From NCBI GenBank assembly GCA_945863825.1, contig CAMBBY010000108.1, positions 1 to 5,828 on the forward strand: a stretch of 5,828 nt of DNA, given 5' to 3'. Each line of letters opens with the position of its first letter. The first letter of the stretch is position 1. Shown here in pieces: positions 1-5,828 of this stretch. The position numbers and the translations under genes were made by a program. The notes under the pieces were generated by a model that saw nothing but the letters and a program-made list of their open reading frames with translations, made no database searches and was not told where the DNA came from. This DNA comes from an uncultured Prevotella sp. Lineage in GTDB: Bacteria > Bacteroidota > Bacteroidia > Bacteroidales > Bacteroidaceae.

Positions 1-45
1 GATTCGCCTTAGTCTCGTGGGCTCGGAGATGTGTATAAGAGACAG
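1..45. other. Untrimmed Nextera i7 (read 2) adapter, not genomic
   Basis: Positions 27-45 are the 19-bp Tn5 mosaic end used in Nextera tagmentation. Positions 12-26 are the 15-base read-2 adapter GTCTCGTGGGCTCGG, positions 4-11 are the index TCGCCTTA (read as TAAGGCGA, which I recall as index N701), and 1-3 match the last bases of the P7 arm. The whole block recurs as reverse complement at the other end of the window. It is library-preparation sequence left in the assembly. It should be masked, and it supplies a false GTG start at 31 for the reading frame that follows. Confidence 0.98.
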
Positions 46-1197
46 AGTCAGGATATCTTGTTGCGTCTCTCTACTGTGACCCATCAGGATTTAATCACGG
101 GGAATACTCTTGTGTTCTTTGATGAAGTGCAGGAATGTCCTGAAATCGTAACCGCCATTAAATTCCTGGTAGAGGAGGGGAGTTATCGCTATATTTTAAG
201 TGGTAGCTTATTGGGCGTGGAAATCAAGAATCTCCGTTCTGCACCTGTGGGATATATGGATGTAAAAGATATGTATCCGCTTGATTTGGAGGAGTTTGCT
301 ACCGCATTGGGAATCAACGATAAAATCATAGAGACTTTGAGGAATCATTTTGCAGAAGGTACGGCTGTGGATGAATTCATCCATGAAAAGATGATGGAGA
401 TATTTCGGCTTTATCTTATAGTAGGTGGAATGCCTGCGGCTGTTGAGAAATACCTGACTACCAATAATCTGCAAGAGGTAATGGCAGAACAACAGGCTAT
501 TATACGCCTGTATAAGCAGGACATAGCCAAATATGATCCTGACCATAAATTGTATATTCAGGAAATCTTTGACAGAATTCCTGCTGAACTTGATGCCAAG
601 AACAAACGTTTCATATTGAAGAATCTGAATGAAAATATCAAGTTTTCACGTTATCAGAACAGTTTCTTGTGGTTGAAGGATGCTGGTGTGGCTTTACCTG
701 TATATAATGTTGAGGAGCCTACTGTGCCTTTGATCTTGTCGAGCAGCCGAAACTTATTCAAACTGTTTATGGCGGATATCGGTCTTTTGGCAAGTCTTTA
801 TGCGGATGGCATTCAACTGAAGATTTTGGATAACGAACCATCTATCAACTTTGGTTCGGTATATGAGAATGCTGTAGCACAAGAGCTCTGGGCACATGGT
901 TTCCAGTTGTATTATTATAACAACAAGCGACAGGGGGAACTGGATTTTATCATAGAGCAAAATGGTGTAGTGTTGCCGTTAGAGGTTAAATCGGGCAAGG
1001 ATTATGAGCGTCATAAAGCACTTTCGAATGTGGTAAACTCTCATACTTACCAGATTTCACAGGCCTATGTATTGTGTAATGATAATGTGAAGAAGGTGGG
1101 TAAAATCACTTATCTCCCTATTTATATGCTGATGTTTATCAAAAAGGAACAGAAACTGCCTACCAAATACGCCATTGATTTAAGCGGTTTGGTTTAA
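46..1197 (+). CDS. AAA ATPase with C-terminal DUF4143 (5'-truncated)
   Basis: This is a partial P-loop ATPase of the AAA_14/DUF4143 type, a large family common in Bacteroidetes whose cellular role is mostly unknown. The frame is open from the adapter junction to TAA at 1195-1197. The apparent first five residues (MYKRQ, 31-45) are encoded by adapter, so 383 genomic residues remain. Visible features in order are the Walker B strand LVFFDEVQECP (109-141; Asp-Glu at 121-126), a sensor-1-like YILSGSLLG (about 190-216), and the DUF4143 region with LYLIVGGMPAAVEKYL (about 409-456). The C-terminus has a PD-(D/E)XK-like core: GELDF (934-948) followed by PLEVKSG (976-996). The Walker A lysine motif and the true start are missing; family proteins usually carry roughly 50-60 more residues there. 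Truncation is caused by the contig edge, not by mutation. The next gene is convergent. The family call is firm; no specific role, such as toxin-antitoxin or defence, can be assigned. Confidence 0.9.
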   Translation, partial: SQDILLRLSTVTHQDLITGNTLVFFDEVQECPEIVTAIKFLVEEGSYRYILSGSLLGVEIKNLRSAPVGYMDVKDMYPLDLEEFATALGINDKIIETLRNHFAEGTAVDEFIHEKMMEIFRLYLIVGGMPAAVEKYLTTNNLQEVMAEQQAIIRLYKQDIAKYDPDHKLYIQEIFDRIPAELDAKNKRFILKNLNENIKFSRYQNSFLWLKDAGVALPVYNVEEPTVPLILSSSRNLFKLFMADIGLLASLYADGIQLKILDNEPSINFGSVYENAVAQELWAHGFQLYYYNNKRQGELDFIIEQNGVVLPLEVKSGKDYERHKALSNVVNSHTYQISQAYVLCNDNVKKVGKITYLPIYMLMFIKKEQKLPTKYAIDLSGLV

Positions 1198-1261
1198 AGA
1201 GCTATTTTATCTCAACCGCAACCTATAGCGTTTAATGTGATTTTGCTTGCAAAACGACAAA

Positions 1262-1296
1262 ATAAGCGGCATTCCTCGGATGTGAATGCCGCTTAT
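1262..1296. terminator. Bidirectional hairpin terminator between ATPase and CoA-transferase genes
   Basis: A perfect 13-bp inverted repeat (1262-1274 with 1284-1296, arms ATAAGCGGCATTC and GAATGCCGCTTAT) encloses a 9-base loop. It lies in the convergent gap 65 bases after the ATPase stop and 55 bases beyond the CoA-transferase stop. On the minus strand the hairpin is followed by a T-rich run (TTATTTTGTCGTTTT), so it fits best as the terminator of the CoA-transferase gene. On the plus strand the following sequence is only moderately T-rich, so termination from that side is likely but weaker. Confidence 0.8.
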
Positions 1297-1351
1297 CATA
1301 TTTCGATATTTGTCCGAGTTATCTCAGAAAAGAAGTCTTTTCAGTCTTCTC

Positions 1352-2857
1352 TTATTTCAGATATTCCCCGAAGTCAGTCAGTCTCATATCTCCCTTCTTC
1401 AGGAAGGTATCGTGCATGGCGAGGGCTGCCCGCATGCTCTGTGGCTCATGGCCCTTCTCGGCAAACTTCAGATATTCGCGGAGCATAGGGCGATAGTCTG
1501 GATGAGCACAGTTTTCGATGATTTCCTTGGCACGGCGCAAAGGACCCTTGCCACGAAGATCGGCAACGCCCTGCTCGGTAACAATGACATCCACATCATG
1601 CTCCGTACTATCCACGTGGCTACACATCGGAACGATGGCTGAAATGCAACCGTTCTTGGTGGTACTCTGAGTGGTGAAGATAGAAATGTAACCATTACGC
1701 TCGTAGTCGCAAGAACCGCCGATGCCATTCATCAACTTGCTGCCGCAGATATGGCTGGAGTTCTCGTTGCCATAGATGTCGCACTCGATGGCGGTATTCA
1801 TGGCGATGACACCCAGTCGGCGGATGACCTCAGGAGAATTGGAAATCTCACTCTGACGGATGGTGAGATGCTGCTTGAAATAGTCGATGTCATCATATAC
1901 TTCCTTCAAAGTATCATTGGTGACGGTGAGGGATGAGCAGGAAGCATCCTTGATTCTACCTTCACGCATGTATTTTACGACAGCATCCTGTACAACCTCG
2001 GTATAAACGCTGAATACCGGTACGTTAGGATTCTGACCCAATGCCTCGAGTACGGCATTGGAAGTAACGCCTACACCGCTCTGGAGTGGCAGGAACTGTG
2101 GAGGAATATGTCCCTTCTTCAGGTCGCTGACCAGGAAGTCGGCCATATTATGCCCCATCTGTTCTGTGATAGGGTCGAGCGGCTTGAAGGCACGAGCCTC
2201 TTCCGGGATATTGCATTCTATCACGCCGACAATCTTATGGGCATCTATCTCTACATACTCTTTGCCGATACGGTCGCCTACGTTCATGATAGGGATAGGT
2301 GTACGGAACGGGCATTCTGCTATTTCATAGACATCATGAAGATAGCGGGATGCTGGACTGTGGAAGGTATTCTTCTCGATGAGCACCTTCTTGGCAAGGC
2401 GTACGATGGTAGGCACGATACCGCCGGCAGAGGTAAGGAAAGCCTTGCAGGTGGTTTCGCCTTCTTCCAGATCGCTCACCTCGATGATGGCAAGGTCTAT
2501 CTCGCCATAGAAGCCACGGCGCAGACGCTCAGCCATGTGACCGAGGTGCATATCCTCGTAGTCGATTTCGCCCAGATTGGTATGGGTGCGGAAATCCTTG
2601 TTGGTAGAAAATGGCGCACGGAACTTGATGGCATGGGCTGCTGCCATGTCACCCTCGATACTTTGCGAGGTAGAAGCTCCTGTCAGGATGCCCACCTGGA
2701 ATGGTCTGCCTGCTTCATGTTCTGCCACGGCTCTCTTGGAGAGTTCGCGGAAGGTAGCCTTAGGCACGCCGTTAGGTGTGAAACCACTTAGTGCTATCGT
2801 GTCCTGATCCTTGATCATAGCTGCGGCTTCGGCAGCTGAAAGTCTAATATATGCCAT
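1352..2857 (-). CDS. Acetyl-CoA hydrolase/transferase family CoA-transferase
   Basis: A complete 501-residue class I CoA-transferase of the acetyl-CoA hydrolase/transferase family, which includes succinyl-CoA:acetate CoA-transferase (AarC) and propionyl-CoA:succinate CoA-transferase. These cytoplasmic enzymes move CoA between carboxylic acids through a glutamyl-CoA thioester. Visible signatures are SGFTPNGVPKA (24-34), GVGVTSNAVLEALG (261-274), YTEVVQDAVV (285-294) with Glu287 as the likely catalytic glutamate, the glycine loop NGIGGSCDYERNG (377-389), and VTEQGVADLRGKGP (426-439). Length matches the family. The ATG at 2855-2857 fits the usual MAYIRLSAAEAA-type N-terminus, and no strong Shine-Dalgarno precedes it, as is common in Bacteroidetes. 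It is monocistronic, with its own promoter (2937-2969) and a downstream hairpin. In a succinate/propionate fermenter it would plausibly release propionate or acetate while regenerating succinyl-CoA. Sequence alone does not fix the acyl donor, so I give no gene symbol. Confidence 0.93.
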   Translation of the reverse strand: MAYIRLSAAEAAAMIKDQDTIALSGFTPNGVPKATFRELSKRAVAEHEAGRPFQVGILTGASTSQSIEGDMAAAHAIKFRAPFSTNKDFRTHTNLGEIDYEDMHLGHMAERLRRGFYGEIDLAIIEVSDLEEGETTCKAFLTSAGGIVPTIVRLAKKVLIEKNTFHSPASRYLHDVYEIAECPFRTPIPIMNVGDRIGKEYVEIDAHKIVGVIECNIPEEARAFKPLDPITEQMGHNMADFLVSDLKKGHIPPQFLPLQSGVGVTSNAVLEALGQNPNVPVFSVYTEVVQDAVVKYMREGRIKDASCSSLTVTNDTLKEVYDDIDYFKQHLTIRQSEISNSPEVIRRLGVIAMNTAIECDIYGNENSSHICGSKLMNGIGGSCDYERNGYISIFTTQSTTKNGCISAIVPMCSHVDSTEHDVDVIVTEQGVADLRGKGPLRRAKEIIENCAHPDYRPMLREYLKFAEKGHEPQSMRAALAMHDTFLKKGDMRLTDFGEYLK

Positions 2858-2936
2858 TTCCGTACTTTATTTATTATCATGTAATATTATCGGGCAATTT
2901 GTTGCTGCCCTTACATTTCATAACTTTTTGTGGCTG

Positions 2937-2969
2937 CAAAGTTACACATTATTTTTAATATATGGCAAT
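2937..2969 (-). promoter_or_regulatory. Bacteroidetes-type promoter of the CoA-transferase gene
   Basis: Read on the minus strand, TAACTTTG (2944-2937) matches the Bacteroidetes -7 consensus TAnnTTTG. ATTG (2969-2966) lies 21 bases upstream and resembles the -33 box TTTG. Transcription would start near 2930, giving a leader of about 70 bases. The -7 box is followed by C, making TAACTTTGC, a nonamer shared by the cysS and cutC promoters in this window. The start site is predicted, not observed. Confidence 0.7.
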
Positions 2970-2980
2970 CTTTTGACGAA

Positions 2981-3050
2981 TTTATGCAAATAAAAGGCAT
3001 TTTACTTATCTTTTATGCATGAATATGCAGGAATAACTTGCTTTATGCAT
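2981..3050. promoter_or_regulatory. Cluster of helically spaced TTTATGCA-type sites (possible operator array)
   Basis: TTTATGCA occurs at 2981-2988, 3012-3019 and 3042-3049, and the last two extend to TTTATGCAT. A further ATATGCA lies at 3023-3029. The ATGCA cores start at 2984, 3015, 3025 and 3045, spaced 31, 10 and 20 bases, close to 3, 1 and 2 turns of the helix. The middle pair forms the interrupted palindrome TGCAT-GAAT-ATGCA (3016-3029). The array lies about 12-80 bases upstream of the CoA-transferase -33 element and over 130 bases upstream of cysS. It is therefore best placed to act on the CoA-transferase gene. The regulator is unknown. The geometry resembles an ArgR-type ARG box (5-4-5), but the sequence differs from the classical consensus. 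Confidence 0.45.
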
Positions 3051-3184
3051 TTTTTGTTAGTAGTGAATAGGGATTGAAGATTTGCGGATGAATGGTATAG
3101 TGGGTTGCGAGAACAGACTCTGTGGATGATTTTTCTAAGATAAAAATGGTATTTTCAGACTATTTTATAACATTTTGTGGCTGA

Positions 3185-3219
3185 ATTGACTGAAATCTCA
3201 GAAAAATGAGTTAACTTTG
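3185..3219 (+). promoter_or_regulatory. Predicted cysS promoter
   Basis: TAACTTTG (3212-3219) matches the Bacteroidetes -7 box TAnnTTTG and is followed by CA, as in the CoA-transferase promoter. The -33 element is less clear. ATTG at 3185-3188 gives a 23-base spacer, longer than the usual 19-21, while the optimal position (3189-3192) reads ACTG. Transcription would begin near 3225, giving a leader of about 35 bases. A short CTCA/TGAG inverted repeat (3197-3200 and 3207-3210) sits in the spacer. Confidence 0.6.
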
Positions 3220-3241
3220 CAAACAAATATAAATAATAAAA

Positions 3242-3248
3242 AGAAAGG
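3242..3248 (+). promoter_or_regulatory. Weak Shine-Dalgarno-like site of cysS
   Basis: AGAAAGG ends 11 bases before the ATG at 3260. It is the only purine-rich stretch near the start that resembles a Shine-Dalgarno sequence, and it supports this ATG, which also gives the expected CysRS N-terminus. Confidence 0.45.
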
Positions 3249-3259
3249 TTCATAATAAG

Positions 3260-4750
3260 ATGGAACAGAAATTATTGATCTACAACACTCTCACTCGTAC
3301 GAAAGAGAGATTTACTCCGCTCCACGCTCCTAATGTGGGCATGTATGTTTGTGGCCCTACCGTATATGGCGATCCGCATCTCGGTCATGCAAGACCAGCC
3401 ATCACATTCGATATACTCTTCCGCTATCTCAAGCACCTGGGCTATAAGGTTCGCTACGTTAGAAACATTACTGACGTAGGCCACTTGGAGCACGATGCTG
3501 ATGAGGGCGATGACAAGATAGAGAAGAAGGCTCGCCTGGAACAGTTGGAGCCAATGGAGATAGCGCAGTACTACACCAATCGCTATCACGATGCCATGGA
3601 GGCACTCAATGTGCTCCCTCCAAGTATCGAGCCTCATGCTACCGGTCATATCATCGAACAGGAGAAGTTAGTGCAGGAAATCCTCGACAATGGTTATGCT
3701 TACGAGAGCAATGGTTCTATCTATTTTGATATCGAGAAATACAACAAGGATCATAAGTATGGTATTCTTTCTGGCCGTAACCTGGAGAACATCATCAATG
3801 AAAGCCGTGAACTTGCTGGTATCGGCGAGAAGAAAAATCAGGCTGATTTCGCTCTCTGGAAGAAAGCTTCACCAGAGCACATCATGCGCTGGCCAAGTCC
3901 TTGGAGCGATGGTTTCCCTGGCTGGCATTGCGAGTGTACTGCGATGGGCAGAAAGTACTTAGGCAACCACTTCGATATTCACGGAGGCGGTATGGACTTG
4001 ATTTTCCCTCATCACGAGTGCGAGATTGCTCAGGCTGTGGCTTCTCAGGGCGATCAGATGGTTCACTACTGGATGCATAATAACATGATTACCATCAACG
4101 GCCAGAAGATGGGTAAGAGCTTGGGCAACTTCATCACTCTGGAGCAGTTCTTCACAGGCAATCATGACAGTCTGGAGCAGGCTTATTCGCCAATGACCAT
4201 CCGTTTCTTCATCCTCTCGGCTCACTATCGCAGCACAGTAGATTTCTCTAATGATGCCTTGAAGGCCAGTCAGAAGGGATTGGAGCGCTTGATGAATGGT
4301 TTGAACGACCTGGAGCGTGTGCCTGTGGCTAAGCAGAGCGACGAGCAGGTGAAGAAGTTCGTAGCAGAGCTGCGCCAGCGTTGCTATGATGCGATGAACG
4401 ATGACTTCCAGACACAGCTTGTCATCAGTTTCCTTTTCGAGGCTTGCCATGTTATCAATACAGCTCTTGATCATAAGGCGAATATTTCAGCCGATGACTT
4501 GAAGGAACTCACCGAAACGATGCAGCTCTTCACCTGCGATCTTCTCGGTTTGAAGAGTGAGAAGGGTGCCAACAATGATGCACGTGAGGAGGCTTACGGC
4601 AAGGTGGTGGATATGGTACTCGACCTTCGTGCTAAGGCTAAAGCAGCTAAGGATTGGGCTACCAGCGACCAGATTCGTGATGCTCTTGCTGATGCTGGAT
4701 TTGAAGTTAAGGACACCAAGGATGGTGTAACTTGGAAACTGAATAAATAG
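3260..4750 (+). CDS. cysS: Cysteine--tRNA ligase (CysRS)
   Basis: A complete 496-residue class Ia aminoacyl-tRNA synthetase that charges tRNA-Cys with cysteine using ATP in the cytoplasm. The N-terminus [19 protein letters not shown] (28-46) contains the HIGH-type motif HLGH (40-43). The second signature is KMGKSLGN (283-290), with Gly at the usual Ser of KMSKS. By comparison with E. coli CysRS, the catalytic zinc ligands are Cys31, Cys226 (in WHCECTAMG), His251 and Glu255 (in [10 protein letters not shown]). The DALR-type helical domain and a small C-terminal tail ending DGVTWKLNK follow. It is longer than the roughly 460-residue E. coli enzyme; part of the extra length may be the charged segment around 78-100. 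It has its own promoter and a strong terminator, so it is likely monocistronic. All key residues are present, so it should be active. Confidence 0.98.
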   Translation: MEQKLLIYNTLTRTKERFTPLHAPNVGMYVCGPTVYGDPHLGHARPAITFDILFRYLKHLGYKVRYVRNITDVGHLEHDADEGDDKIEKKARLEQLEPMEIAQYYTNRYHDAMEALNVLPPSIEPHATGHIIEQEKLVQEILDNGYAYESNGSIYFDIEKYNKDHKYGILSGRNLENIINESRELAGIGEKKNQADFALWKKASPEHIMRWPSPWSDGFPGWHCECTAMGRKYLGNHFDIHGGGMDLIFPHHECEIAQAVASQGDQMVHYWMHNNMITINGQKMGKSLGNFITLEQFFTGNHDSLEQAYSPMTIRFFILSAHYRSTVDFSNDALKASQKGLERLMNGLNDLERVPVAKQSDEQVKKFVAELRQRCYDAMNDDFQTQLVISFLFEACHVINTALDHKANISADDLKELTETMQLFTCDLLGLKSEKGANNDAREEAYGKVVDMVLDLRAKAKAAKDWATSDQIRDALADAGFEVKDTKDGVTWKLNK

Positions 4751-4796
4751 AAAATGGAAGCTATAAGAAATAGTGTCAATTGAAAACAGATGCTAT

Positions 4797-4845
4797 AAAA
4801 AAGTATAATAGCCTTCACGCTTTGTGGAGGCTATTATACTTTTTT
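4797..4845. terminator. Strong bidirectional terminator between cysS and cutC
   Basis: A perfect 18-bp inverted repeat (4797-4814 with 4828-4845) begins with six A and ends with six T. It extends inward by four more pairs (one T-G) to a five-base loop GCTTT at 4819-4823. It lies 46 bases after the cysS stop and 4 bases from the cutC stop codon. The A and T runs give each strand a U-tract, so one element can end both convergent transcripts. Confidence 0.93.
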
Positions 4846-4849
4846 CTCT

Positions 4850-5611
4850 TTAAACGAGTTGTTTGATGGTATTTCTCACTTTCTCTGCTGATGTGACAAG
4901 CGAATTGGATTCATCAGCCCCTTTGGCTTCCATATAAACCTCGTGGTTATAATGTTTCATCTTGCTCACTACATTTACTCTTGCAGAAAAATGGTATTCG
5001 TGAATGCCTGTAGCATCGAATATCTGTCGGATGTTTTCCTCGTTGACGCCACTACCTGCCAGAAGCTGGATAGGAGGCAGGGGATATTCTTTCAGTTTCT
5101 TTTCCAGCTTGGCAAGCAGGCTGATACCATCTATCGCCTTCGGTTGCTGACCTGAAGTCAGGATTCGGTTGCATCCCAAAGAAATAATATCTTCAAGGGC
5201 TTTCATGGCAGCTGCAGTACGGTCGAAAGCACGGTGGAAGGTTACTGACATTGGGCGTGCCAGCTCCACCAGTCTGCGGTTGGCTTCCCTATCAATTTCT
5301 CCCTCTTCTGTGAGGCATCCGAAAACGACTCCATCCACTCCTAATTCGCGACAGATGCGGATATCTTCTTCCATGCGTTCCAGTTCCAATGGGGTATAGA
5401 GAAAATCTCCACCACGAGGTCGGATGATGACGTGGAGTTTAGTCTTTGTGAGTAATTTGCGTGCCAGTTTTATCTCGCCATACGATGGGGTAGTGCCTCC
5501 CTCGGGTATTCCTGCGCACAGTTCTACCCGGTCGGCTCCTCCCTCTTGTGCTGCCAGACAGCTTTCTACACTATTGGCACATATCTCAAATTTAAATTCT
5601 TCTCTGTTCAT
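4850..5611 (-). CDS. cutC: CutC family TIM-barrel protein
   Basis: A complete 253-residue protein of the CutC family, close to the roughly 248 residues of the E. coli member. CutC was named for copper tolerance in E. coli. That role is disputed and the biochemical activity of the family is not settled, so this name should not be read as proof of copper handling. Family motifs run in order: EICANSVESCLAAQEGGADRVELC (9-32), IIRPRGGDFLYTPLE (62-76), VFGCL (96-100), TFHRAFD (124-130), RILTSGQ (149-155), LLAGSGV (183-189) and EYHFSA (205-210). These match the strands and loops of a TIM barrel. There is no signal peptide or membrane segment, so it should be cytoplasmic. The ATG at 5609-5611 gives the normal N-terminus. 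It has its own promoter upstream, and the shared terminator abuts its stop. No copper chaperone or efflux gene is visible nearby. Confidence 0.95.
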   Translation of the reverse strand: MNREEFKFEICANSVESCLAAQEGGADRVELCAGIPEGGTTPSYGEIKLARKLLTKTKLHVIIRPRGGDFLYTPLELERMEEDIRICRELGVDGVVFGCLTEEGEIDREANRRLVELARPMSVTFHRAFDRTAAAMKALEDIISLGCNRILTSGQQPKAIDGISLLAKLEKKLKEYPLPPIQLLAGSGVNEENIRQIFDATGIHEYHFSARVNVVSKMKHYNHEVYMEAKGADESNSLVTSAEKVRNTIKQLV

Positions 5612-5686
5612 ATCTTCTTTTTCTATTTATTGATCCATATTGAGTTTTTGGCTATATATCCTTCATGTTGGATGGGATAATCGTAG

Positions 5687-5717
5687 CAAAGTTACTACTT
5701 TTTCATAAAATTCCAAG
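5687..5717 (-). promoter_or_regulatory. Bacteroidetes-type promoter of cutC
   Basis: Minus-strand TAACTTTG (5694-5687) is a good -7 box. CTTG (5717-5714), 19 bases upstream, matches three of four bases of the -33 TTTG. The predicted start is near 5680, leaving an AT-rich leader of about 70 bases with only a weak purine run (AAAAAGAAG) before the ATG. The region 5718-5784 beyond it shows no gene and is cut by adapter. Confidence 0.7.
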
Positions 5718-5784
5718 GTATTTATGGTGTTTTTATCACATTTTCCCAAAAATGATATGACGGATAGTAGCTGTTCCTCAAGAT

Positions 5785-5828
5785 CTGTCTCTTATACACA
5801 TCTCCGAGCCCACGAGACTAAGGCGAAT
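5785..5828. other. Untrimmed Nextera i7 adapter (reverse complement), not genomic
   Basis: The Tn5 mosaic end in reverse complement occupies 5785-5803. The adapter CCGAGCCCACGAGAC follows at 5804-5818, the index TAAGGCGA at 5819-5826, and the first two bases of the P7 arm at 5827-5828. It mirrors the block at 1-45 with the same index. The arrangement matches read-1 read-through of short inserts retained at both contig ends. Confidence 0.98.

Larger units (their letters stand above)
2920..3183 (+). repeat. Pair of 17-base imperfect direct repeats flanking the control region
   Basis: ATAACTTTTTGTGGCTG (2920-2936) recurs as ATAACATTTTGTGGCTG (3167-3183), 16 of 17 bases identical and 247 bases apart in the same orientation. 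The first copy abuts the -7 box of the CoA-transferase promoter and covers its likely start site. The second ends just before the possible -33 region of cysS. The pair could be a shared operator half or chance similarity in AT-rich DNA; I cannot tell which. Confidence 0.4.
2858..3259. other. 402-bp divergent intergenic control region
   Basis: This gap separates the divergent CoA-transferase and cysS genes and is clearly AT-rich. No convincing ORF, tRNA or structured RNA is visible. It contains a minus-strand promoter (2937-2969), a cluster of TTTATGCA-type sites (2981-3050), an 11-base interrupted palindrome ACAGACTCTGT (3113-3123), a 17-base imperfect direct repeat (2920-2936 and 3167-3183), and the cysS promoter (about 3185-3219). 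I see nothing definable in roughly 3051-3112 or 3124-3166. At this length it is longer than two back-to-back promoters need, which leaves room for regulator binding. Confidence 0.75.

Noticed and set aside
1328..1350. Short AGAAG/CTTCT hairpin directly after the CoA-transferase stop as a terminator
   Set aside because: The stem has only five pairs around a 10-base loop. The 13-bp hairpin at 1262-1296 is a far better candidate, though the short one could assist.
2058..2330. Other small open frames inside the CoA-transferase and cutC genes
   Set aside because: They overlap well-supported genes in other frames and have neither start signals nor recognisable protein features.
2108..2791. 227-codon open frame on the plus strand opposite the CoA-transferase gene
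   Set aside because: It lies wholly antisense to a gene with strong family motifs, has no promoter or ribosome binding site of its own, and its translation resembles no known domain. It is a by-product of codon bias in the real gene.
3959..4474. 171-codon open frame on the minus strand inside cysS
   Set aside because: It is fully antisense to conserved CysRS coding sequence, and its Leu/His-rich composition is typical of a shadow frame.
4850..5611. Copper resistance locus
   Set aside because: Only the CutC-family gene is present. There is no copper ATPase, chaperone, oxidase or copper-type regulator nearby, and the family's link to copper is doubtful.
1..5828. Composite transposon with Tn5-like terminal inverted repeats
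   Set aside because: The terminal repeats are Nextera adapter with an index. There is no transposase, no target-site duplication and no cargo logic inside.

Overview
This window looks like a short assembled contig from a gut- or rumen-type Bacteroidales bacterium, most likely Prevotella/Segatella. The basis is the protein styles (a DUF4143 ATPase, a 501-residue acetyl-CoA hydrolase/transferase family CoA-transferase, a long CysRS with KMGKS), AT-rich leaders with weak Shine-Dalgarno sequences, and three promoters with a Bacteroidetes-type -7 box. The genus is inferred from remembered family resemblance, not from a search. Both ends (1-45 and 5785-5828) are not genomic. They are Illumina Nextera read-2/i7 adapter with the 19-bp Tn5 mosaic end and an 8-base index, so real sequence runs only from 46 to 5784.

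Layout: (1) 46-1197 (+) is the 3' part of an AAA/DUF4143 ATPase that has lost its start and Walker A to the contig edge. (2) 1198-1351 is a convergent gap with a bidirectional hairpin terminator. (3) 1352-2857 (-) is a complete acetyl-CoA hydrolase/transferase family CoA-transferase. (4) 2858-3259 is a 402-bp divergent control region. It holds promoters facing both ways and a cluster of helically spaced TTTATGCA-type sites. (5) 3260-4750 (+) is a complete cysS. (6) 4797-4845 is a long bidirectional terminator between cysS and cutC. (7) 4850-5611 (-) is a complete cutC-family gene. (8) 5612-5784 is its leader and promoter.

The genes do not form an operon. Each appears to be a single transcription unit with its own promoter or terminator, and orientations alternate (+ - + -). 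Functionally they are unrelated housekeeping or accessory genes: CoA transfer in central fermentation, tRNA charging, a CutC-type TIM-barrel protein and a DUF4143 ATPase. I see no CRISPR array, tRNA, rRNA, insertion sequence or obvious new multi-gene system. The two points most worth attention are the phased ATGCA-site cluster upstream of the CoA-transferase promoter and the untrimmed adapters, which could be mistaken for transposon terminal inverted repeats or for coding sequence.
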